Shown here piece after piece: positions 6,826 to 11,530 of a stretch of DNA of 11,530 nt. The position numbers were made by a program, and so were the translations under genes. The notes under the pieces are model-generated. The model made no database searches. It was given only the letters and a program-made list of their open reading frames with translations, and was not told the DNA's origin. This DNA is from Nitrospirae bacterium CG2_30_53_67 (GTDB taxonomy: Bacteria > CG2-30-53-67), in assembly GCA_001873285.1 (NCBI GenBank), contig MNYV01000110.1, forward strand, positions 1 through 11,530. Direction: 5' to 3'. Position 1 is the stretch's first letter; every line of letters starts with the position of its first letter.

Positions 6826-7389
6826 TTATACCGGTTCGACCTCATCCATGGAGATCTCGGCCGAAACGGACTGCTGCAGCATATCCACGGATATAATCAG
6901 CCGGTGGCGTCCCCGTCTCTCCACCAGGATCCCCTCAATCCCCTGAAGGGGTCCGGCCTTGACCCTGACCCGGCTCCCTTCCTTGATATAGGGGTGCCCG
7001 CTGATCAGCCGGTCGCTCTCCACCATCTTATGCACCGCATCAATCTGGCTTTCAGGGATGGCGTAGAGTTCCGTGGATGTCTTGCCGATGATGCGGACCA
7101 CTCCTTTGACCTTCAATACCTCAAGGATCCGTTCCCTTTCAAGCGCAATCCTCACAAAAAGGTAACCGGGAAAGAGCGGAAGTAGAATGAGCTTCTTCCG
7201 GTCCCTTCTCCGGCTCAAGGTTTCGTAGAGCGGAAGAAATACCTCCACGCTCTTCCCTTTGAGTTCGATCTCGACCTTTTTCTCGTGGCGTGAACGGATA
7301 TGCACGGCATACCAGTTCTTCACGATGATCTTTTGAGATTCGTCCTCGGTATTTTTTTTGGTTTCGATCAGTATTCCGGTGTCAGCCAT
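6826..7389 (-). CDS. NusG-like transcription antiterminator (RfaH/UpxY/LoaP type)
   Basis: A specialised NusG paralogue of 187 residues. After a ~24-residue charged, non-conserved N-terminus comes an NGN domain (about 25-125). It opens with NWYAVHIRSRHEKKVE, continues with VEVFLPLYE and the hallmark PLFPGYLFVR (71-80), and ends near VVRIIG. A C-terminal KOW domain follows (about 136-180: EGSRVRVKAGPLQGIEGILV). Such proteins bind RNA polymerase and let it read through long polysaccharide operons. They are commonly encoded at the head of the operon they control. AAAAGG lies 5 bases before the ATG. A housekeeping NusG is unlikely, since it would normally sit beside secE and ribosomal protein genes and carry better conserved linkers. 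Its place at the head of the second block, behind a hairpin-bearing gap, suggests it acts on the sulfation and chain-initiation genes downstream. The target site is not established. Confidence 0.87.
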   Translation of the reverse strand: MADTGILIETKKNTEDESQKIIVKNWYAVHIRSRHEKKVEIELKGKSVEVFLPLYETLSRRRDRKKLILLPLFPGYLFVRIALERERILEVLKVKGVVRIIGKTSTELYAIPESQIDAVHKMVESDRLISGHPYIKEGSRVRVKAGPLQGIEGILVERRGRHRLIISVDMLQQSVSAEISMDEVEPV

Positions 7390-7561
7390 ACCAACCTTTT
7401 CACGTAAGAACCGTCCTTATTAAACAGCACGCTCATTCCCCGGCCCCCGATCGCTGTCGAGGGCATGCTTGACCGGTCTACGATTCATAGAGGGAATCCA
7501 GGAAAATCTTCTGGATCGTCCGGTCGAGCCGGACGATGACCCAAGGAGAGATGGCCCCCAT
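7390..7561 (-). other. 172-base gap between the mutase and the antiterminator genes
   Basis: This is the longest gap in the window. In transcription order it holds a possible 27-codon ORF starting right at the mutase stop (7561-7478), a perfect 9-bp hairpin (7537-7515), an overlapping 6-bp stem (7516-7496) and a GACCGGTC palindrome (7471-7478). A G-rich run follows, then a stretch matching 9 of 13 bases of the RfaH ops consensus (7439-7427). AAAAGG (7401-7396) ends 6 bases before the next ATG and is its ribosome binding site. No convincing sigma-70 promoter was found: the best -35-like TCGACA has only a poor -10 partner. The layout suits an operon boundary or leader region. Confidence 0.5.
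7515..7537 (-). terminator. Perfect 9-bp hairpin after the mutase gene (terminator or attenuator candidate)
   Basis: The arms ATCGTCCGG and CCGGACGAT (positions 7529-7537 and 7515-7523) are exact reverse complements around a 5-base loop, about 25 bases after the mutase stop. The stem is GC-rich, but only a short ATTTT lies beyond it on the minus strand, with no proper U-tract, so it is not a textbook intrinsic terminator. Its last two bases are shared with a second possible stem (7496-7501 with 7511-7516), so the two structures compete. It may act as an attenuator, an RNA-processing site or a pause element. Confidence 0.4.
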
Positions 7562-8932
7562 TCAGACCAGTTTCTCCAATTCGCTATCCACAAAACCCCT
7601 GATTTCATCCAGCCTCTTTTGGGTCTTTGCCTCAAACCTCATAACCAGGACCGGCTGGGTGTTGGATGCCCGGATCAACCCCCATGCGCCGTCGCCGAAA
7701 AGAATCCTCACGCCGTCCACGTCTATGATTTCATAATCTCGTGCAAATCGTTCCCTGGCCTTGTCCACAATGCCGAACTTTTTCTCTTCGGAACATTCCT
7801 TCCGGATCTCAGGCGTGGAGAAGGTCACCGGCAGGTCGGAGAGAAGTTCCGAAATCCTTTTCCCGCTCTTCTTCAGGATCTCGATGAACCGGCAGCTCGC
7901 ATAGATGGCATCGTCGTATCCGAAATAGCGGTCCGCAAAAAAGATATGCCCGCTCATCTCGCCGCCGAGGGCCGCATGGGTCTCCTTCATCTTCTGCTTG
8001 ATCAGGGAGTGGCCGGCCTTCCACATGACGGCATGGCCTCCGTTCTTTCGAATATCGTCATACATGACCTGAGAGCACTTGACCTCGGAGACGAACGTGG
8101 CGCCGGGTTTCTCCTTTAAAATTTCTCTTGAGAAGAGGACCATCAACTGGTCTCCCCAGATGATCTTACCCTGGTCGTCTATCACGCCGATCCGGTCCGC
8201 ATCACCGTCATAGGCAATCCCGGCATCGGCCTTATCCTTTAATACCCTCTGGATCAGAGATTTTAAATTCTCAGGAACCGTGGGGTCCGGGTGATGGTTC
8301 GGGAACCTCCCGTCCACCTCGCAGAATAGAGGGGTAACACGGCATCCCAGACCGGCCAGGAGCTCGGGCGCGACGGTTCCGGCCATGCCGTTCCCGGCAT
8401 CCAGCGCCACATGGACCGAAGGGAGTTGTGCCAGTCCTTCAAATAGTTTCCTTACATAATGAATATATTCCGGTATGATCGCCGTTCCCGAACACGTGCC
8501 CTGGCCGCTCTCGAATCTGCCGGAAGCGATCACGTCATAGATCTCCCGGATCTGTTCTCCGTGCAGGGTATCCTTGCCCACACAGACCTTGAAGCCGTTG
8601 TAGTCCGGAGGATTATGGCTGCCGGTCACCATCAAGCCTCCATCCACATCAAGATGAAATAATGAAAAATATAGAAGCGGCGTAGGGCAGGCCCCGATGT
8701 CCACGACGTGGATCCCCGTGGAAACCACGCCCTGGATCAGGGCGGAGGCCAGATCCCCTGAGCTTAAACGCCCGTCCCTTCCGACCGATATCTTGCGAAG
8801 GCCCTTCTTCACAGCAAGGGTCCCGTAGGCCTGTCCGATCCTGCGGGCGACCTCCGGGTCCAGGTCCTGTCCGATGATTCCACGGATATCGTAGGCCCGG
8901 AAGATTCCTGGAGAGACTGGATGGTTCTTCAT
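7562..8932 (-). CDS. Phosphomannomutase/phosphoglucomutase
   Basis: An alpha-D-phosphohexomutase of 456 residues, the usual length of AlgC/ManB-type dual enzymes. It interconverts hexose 6-phosphate and hexose 1-phosphate (glucose and/or mannose) through a phosphoserine. All four signature loops are present: the catalytic TGSHNP with Ser105 (residues 103-108), the Mg2+ loop DGDADR (242-247), the sugar-specificity loop GGEMSGH (323-329) and the phosphate loop RASNTQP (421-427). GGEMSGH and the N-terminal FRAYDIRGI are the pattern of PMM/PGM enzymes rather than glucosamine mutases. Glucose-1-phosphate from it could feed both the UDP-glucose branch upstream and RfbA at the other end of the window. 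Its ATG overlaps the galE stop (ATGA). It ends the first compact gene run; a 172-base gap with a strong hairpin follows. Whether glucose or mannose is preferred cannot be read from the sequence. Confidence 0.95.
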   Translation of the reverse strand: MKNHPVSPGIFRAYDIRGIIGQDLDPEVARRIGQAYGTLAVKKGLRKISVGRDGRLSSGDLASALIQGVVSTGIHVVDIGACPTPLLYFSLFHLDVDGGLMVTGSHNPPDYNGFKVCVGKDTLHGEQIREIYDVIASGRFESGQGTCSGTAIIPEYIHYVRKLFEGLAQLPSVHVALDAGNGMAGTVAPELLAGLGCRVTPLFCEVDGRFPNHHPDPTVPENLKSLIQRVLKDKADAGIAYDGDADRIGVIDDQGKIIWGDQLMVLFSREILKEKPGATFVSEVKCSQVMYDDIRKNGGHAVMWKAGHSLIKQKMKETHAALGGEMSGHIFFADRYFGYDDAIYASCRFIEILKKSGKRISELLSDLPVTFSTPEIRKECSEEKKFGIVDKARERFARDYEIIDVDGVRILFGDGAWGLIRASNTQPVLVMRFEAKTQKRLDEIRGFVDSELEKLV

Positions 8933-9879
8933 CGGCTCTTGCCTCCTGGTCTTTTCTGATGATCCTTGAAATATGCCACGGTTTTTTCCAACCCCTCTTT
9001 CAGGGAAACACCGGGCCTCCAGCCGAGAATCCTCTCGGCTTTGCCCGCGTTCAGGGAATTCCTGCGCAGATCCCCCGGACGGGCCGGCCCATAAAGGGGT
9101 TTGTTGCCGAAGCCCGTGACCGCTGCGATCAGGTCATAGAGCTGATTGACATCGGTCTCGATTCCGGTCCCGATGTTGAAACAATCACACTCCCCTTTCT
9201 CTATGGCAAGGTAATTGGCCCGGGCCACATCCCCGGCATATACATAGTCCCGGATATAACGTCCGTCTCCATTAATCGTCGGCGTGCGCCCCTCGAGCAT
9301 GGCCTGAACGAAGATCGCCACGACCCCGGCTTCACCGAGAGGGTCCTGCCTCGGCCCGTAGACATTGGAGTACCGAAGCACCGTGTAGTTAAGACCGTGC
9401 TCCGCCTTGTAATAGGGAAGATAGTATTCCATGCAGATCTTGGTCACCCCGTAGGGGGACATGGCGGAAAAAGGAAGGCCCTCCGTAGCCGGAAGATGTT
9501 CCGTGGCGCCGTAAACGGTCCCGCCTGAGGAAGAAAAGATGACCTTCTTCACGCCGTACTTCACACAGTTCTGCAAAAGATTCACAGACCCCACCACATT
9601 GATCATGGCGTCATGCACGGGATTTCTGACCGAGTCGGCCACGCTGATCTGAGCGGCCAGGTGGTGCACCAGATCCGGCTTCTCCTTTTTGAAGACCTCG
9701 CTCAGCTTTGGAGAGCAGATATCCACCTTGTAAAACCGGGCGGCAGGATTCACGTTTTCCTTCTTACCCGAGGAGAGATCATCCACCACGACGACTTCCA
9801 GTCCGTGCTCCGCCATCACATCGGCCGCATGCGACCCGATGAATCCGGCTCCTCCTGTAATCAGCGTCTTTGACATCAT
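8929..9879 (-). CDS. galE: NAD-dependent UDP-glucose 4-epimerase (GalE-type)
   Basis: An extended short-chain dehydrogenase of 316 residues. It has the glycine-rich NAD site TGGAGFIGSH (residues 8-17), the acidic VVDDLSSG after the second strand, HHLAAQ, the SSSGGTVYG strand, and the catalytic YGVTK (Tyr143, Lys147). The substrate domain shows LRYSNVYGPRQDP and IRDYVYAGDVARA. GalE-type enzymes interconvert UDP-glucose and UDP-galactose. This subgroup (about 310 residues, YGPRQDP) also includes enzymes acting on UDP-GlcNAc/GalNAc or uronates, so the substrate is inferred. Two ATGs occur in tandem at the start. AAGGA lies 4 bases before the first (9879) and 7 before the second (9876), so either may be used. 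The stop codon overlaps the ATG of the mutase in an ATGA arrangement, which indicates translational coupling. Confidence 0.88.
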   Translation of the reverse strand: MMSKTLITGGAGFIGSHAADVMAEHGLEVVVVDDLSSGKKENVNPAARFYKVDICSPKLSEVFKKEKPDLVHHLAAQISVADSVRNPVHDAMINVVGSVNLLQNCVKYGVKKVIFSSSGGTVYGATEHLPATEGLPFSAMSPYGVTKICMEYYLPYYKAEHGLNYTVLRYSNVYGPRQDPLGEAGVVAIFVQAMLEGRTPTINGDGRYIRDYVYAGDVARANYLAIEKGECDCFNIGTGIETDVNQLYDLIAAVTGFGNKPLYGPARPGDLRRNSLNAGKAERILGWRPGVSLKEGLEKTVAYFKDHQKRPGGKSR

Positions 9880-9901
9880 TCATTCCTTTCCGTATTCCTG
9901 G

Positions 9902-11203
9902 TCATCCTCTCCCGATGCATGAATAGATGAACCCGAGTTTCCTCATATATTGGGGATCGTAGATATTCCTTAGATCCACGACAACAGGCGAACGAAGCAG
10001 CGCCTTGATCTTCTCCATATCGAGCATGCGGAACTGGTTCCATTCGGTGATGAAGATCAAGGCATCCGAGCCCTGTGCCGCGTCGTAGGCATTCTCACAG
10101 TACTCCACGTTCTTCAGCATCTTCTTCGCCCCTTCCATGGACTCGGGATCAAAGACCTTGACCCCCGCCCCCTTTTTCTGAAGCCCCTCGATGATAACCA
10201 GGGAAGGCGCGTCCCTCATGTCGTCCGTATTGGGCTTGAAGGCCAGTCCCAGAATCCCTATCGTCTTCCCCTTAAGTTCGCCCACCGCCGACTCGATCCT
10301 GGCGACCATCCTTTGCTTTTGTTCTTCATTGACTTCAATGGCCGACCGGACGATCTTCAGATCCATGGAATTCCGCTCTGCAAGCTGCACCAGGGCCTCC
10401 GTATCCTTGGGAAAGCACGACCCTCCGAAACCCGGGCCCGGATGAAGGAATTTGGATCCGATCCTTCCGTCCAGCCCCATGCCTTTGGCCACGTGGTGGA
10501 CGTCGGCCCCCACCTTCTCGCAAAGGGCGGCGATTTCATTGATGAAGGAGACCTTGGCCGCCAGGAAGGCGTTGGAGGCATACTTGATCATCTCGGCGCT
10601 CTCCACGGAGGTAAAGACCATGGGTGTCTCGATCAGGAACAGGGGCCTGTAGAGATCCCGCATGATGGCCTGCGCCTGGTCACTCGACGTCCCGATGACC
10701 ACGCGGTTGGGACGCATGAAATCCTCGATGGCAGACCCTTCCCTTAAAAACTCGGGGTTCGAAACCACATCGAAGGTGCAGGGTTCGGCCTGGTGTTTCC
10801 GGATGATCCCCTCCACCCATTTTCCGGTCCCCACAGGGACCGTGCTCTTATCCACAATCACCTTGTACCCGTTCATGTACCGGCCGATGTCCTCGGCTAC
10901 ATCCTCTACGTAGGAAAGGTTTGCCGAACCATCGCCGTGCCTCGGCGTCCCCACGGCAATAAAGATCACCAGAGATTTTTCCACGGCGGACTTCATATCT
11001 GTCGTGAAATTGAGTCTCCCTTCCCGGACGTTTTTTTTCACCATGTCTTCGAGACCCGGCTCATAGATAGGGATCTTCCCCTGATTGAGGGCATCGATCT
11101 TTGCCTTGTCTTTGTCCACACAGGTCACGTTCATTCCGAACTCGGAAAAACAGGTCCCGGAAACCAACCCGACGTATCCGGTTCCGATGATGGAAATATG
11201 CAT
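9902..11203 (-). CDS. ugd: UDP-glucose 6-dehydrogenase
   Basis: The enzyme oxidises UDP-glucose to UDP-glucuronate with two NAD+ in the cytoplasm, supplying uronic acid for surface polysaccharide. From the ATG at 11203 it is 433 residues, normal for the UgdA/TuaD/RkpK family. Visible motifs, in order: the N-terminal NAD-binding GTGYVGLVSG (residues 7-16), STVPVGTG (120-127), NPEFLREGSA (149-158), the central helix around NAFLAAKVSFINE, the catalytic loop PGPGFGGSCFPKDT with nucleophile Cys263, and GLAFKPNTDDMRDAPS in the C-terminal domain. No key residue is missing. The upstream epimerase would use its product (UDP-GlcA to UDP-GalA), and the downstream phosphohexomutase would feed the glucose-1-phosphate pool from which UDP-glucose is made. 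The next gene starts 22 bases after this stop. Function is close to certain; the symbol ugd is used in the general sense. Confidence 0.97.
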   Translation of the reverse strand: MHISIIGTGYVGLVSGTCFSEFGMNVTCVDKDKAKIDALNQGKIPIYEPGLEDMVKKNVREGRLNFTTDMKSAVEKSLVIFIAVGTPRHGDGSANLSYVEDVAEDIGRYMNGYKVIVDKSTVPVGTGKWVEGIIRKHQAEPCTFDVVSNPEFLREGSAIEDFMRPNRVVIGTSSDQAQAIMRDLYRPLFLIETPMVFTSVESAEMIKYASNAFLAAKVSFINEIAALCEKVGADVHHVAKGMGLDGRIGSKFLHPGPGFGGSCFPKDTEALVQLAERNSMDLKIVRSAIEVNEEQKQRMVARIESAVGELKGKTIGILGLAFKPNTDDMRDAPSLVIIEGLQKKGAGVKVFDPESMEGAKKMLKNVEYCENAYDAAQGSDALIFITEWNQFRMLDMEKIKALLRSPVVVDLRNIYDPQYMRKLGFIYSCIGRG

Positions 11204-11208
11204 AGCAA

Positions 11209-11213
11209 CTCCT
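11209..11213 (-). promoter_or_regulatory. Ribosome binding site that sets the start of ugd
   Basis: A perfect AGGAG lies 5 bases upstream of the ATG at 11203 and directly follows the TGA stop of the upstream epimerase (11217-11215). It supports the ATG at 11203 over the in-frame TTG five codons earlier (11218). The layout suggests translational coupling of the two genes. Confidence 0.75.
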
Positions 11214-11214
11214 C

Positions 11215-11530
11215 TCAAGAGACAAGCTCAGTCTTGTTTTCAAGATACCACTCCACAAACCTGCTGATCCCCTCTTCAATCTTCACCTTGGGATCATAAC
11301 CGAGCAGTTCCCTGGCCCGGGTGATATCCGCAAATGTGACGGGGACATCGCCGGGTTGATCCGGCATATTCCGGATGACTGCATCCCTGCCGAGGTTCTT
11401 TTCAATCAATGCGATGAGATCTCTCAGTGTAATGACAGACTCCTCGCCGAGGTTGATCACGGCATATCCGAGGGGGCGGTCCAGAGCAAGAAGAATGCCG
11501 TCCGCCAGATCATCAATATATGTGTAATCC
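11215..11530 (-). CDS. UDP-glucuronate 4-epimerase-like protein, C-terminal part (5' end outside window)
   Basis: This is the C-terminal ~104 residues of an extended short-chain dehydrogenase (NAD-dependent sugar-nucleotide epimerase). The frame is open to the window edge, so the start and the Rossmann domain are missing. The visible part begins DYTYIDDLADGI, the usual 'R-D-F/Y-T-Y-I-D-D' substrate-domain motif, followed by VINLGEES. Near the end come QPGDVPVTFADI, LLGYDP and a final EGISRFVEWY. The QPGDVP-T-AD and EG-RFVEWY pattern is typical of UDP-glucuronate 4-epimerases (CapI/LspL type), which interconvert UDP-GlcA and UDP-GalA in the cytoplasm. The next gene makes UDP-GlcA, which supports the call. 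The TGA stop lies 11 bases before the dehydrogenase start and merges into its ribosome binding site, so the two are probably co-transcribed. A related UDP-sugar epimerase is the main alternative, because the catalytic half cannot be seen. Confidence 0.82.
   Translation of the reverse strand, partial: DYTYIDDLADGILLALDRPLGYAVINLGEESVITLRDLIALIEKNLGRDAVIRNMPDQPGDVPVTFADITRARELLGYDPKVKIEEGISRFVEWYLENKTELVS

Noticed and set aside
7420-7635. A 71-codon minus-strand frame overlapping the mutase end and the gap
   Set aside because: It overlaps the conserved mutase C-terminus out of frame, is rich in Trp, Ser and Arg, and shows no family features.
11204-11218. TTG start five codons upstream for UDP-glucose dehydrogenase
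   Set aside because: It would overlap the epimerase stop, whereas ATG at 11203 has a perfect AGGAG at 5-base spacing and gives the usual family N-terminus.
392-11299. Long plus-strand open frames across most of the window
   Set aside because: They lie opposite well-supported minus-strand genes, show no recognisable motifs, and are explained by G+C-rich codon use on the other strand.

Overview
The window is a block of surface-polysaccharide (exopolysaccharide, capsule or O-antigen) genes. All twelve supported genes lie on the minus strand, so transcription runs from base 11530 towards base 1. The proteins are ordinary bacterial types. The polyprenyl-phosphate sugar-1-phosphate transferase suggests a Gram-negative-type envelope. 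Hand counts give about 59% G+C in one core stretch (8341-8520). Desulfobacterota/Deltaproteobacteria or Nitrospirota would fit the style of the genes, but nothing here fixes the taxon. There are no rRNA or tRNA genes, CRISPR arrays, transposases or integrases.

First block (11530 to 7562), nucleotide-sugar supply: the 3' end of a UDP-glucuronate 4-epimerase-like gene, UDP-glucose 6-dehydrogenase, a GalE-type epimerase and a phosphomannomutase/phosphoglucomutase. They are packed with gaps of 11 and 22 bases and one 4-base overlap. Together they would make glucose-1-phosphate or mannose-1-phosphate, UDP-glucuronate, UDP-galacturonate and probably UDP-galactose. The block ends in a 172-base gap that carries a perfect 9-bp hairpin and an alternative stem.

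Second block (7389 to 68) opens with a NusG/RfaH/UpxY-type antiterminator. Next comes a more AT-rich pair: an AbiEii-type nucleotidyltransferase and its small partner protein, which looks like an embedded toxin-antitoxin module. After that comes a sulfation cassette: a PAPS-type sulfotransferase, a CysQ phosphatase that clears PAP, and a fused ATP sulfurylase/APS kinase. A WbaP/WcaJ-type sugar-phosphate transferase, which starts the polymer on its lipid carrier, and glucose-1-phosphate thymidylyltransferase (RfbA) close the block. A long imperfect hairpin sits just after rfbA at the window edge.

Read together, the locus probably makes a sulfated, uronic-acid-containing polysaccharide, with the second block under processive antitermination. 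The most unusual observation is that the sulfurylase half of the fused enzyme has lost both signature active-site motifs (QTRNP and GRD) while its kinase half looks intact. Glycosyltransferases, flippase, polymerase and rmlBCD are not in the window and presumably lie outside it.
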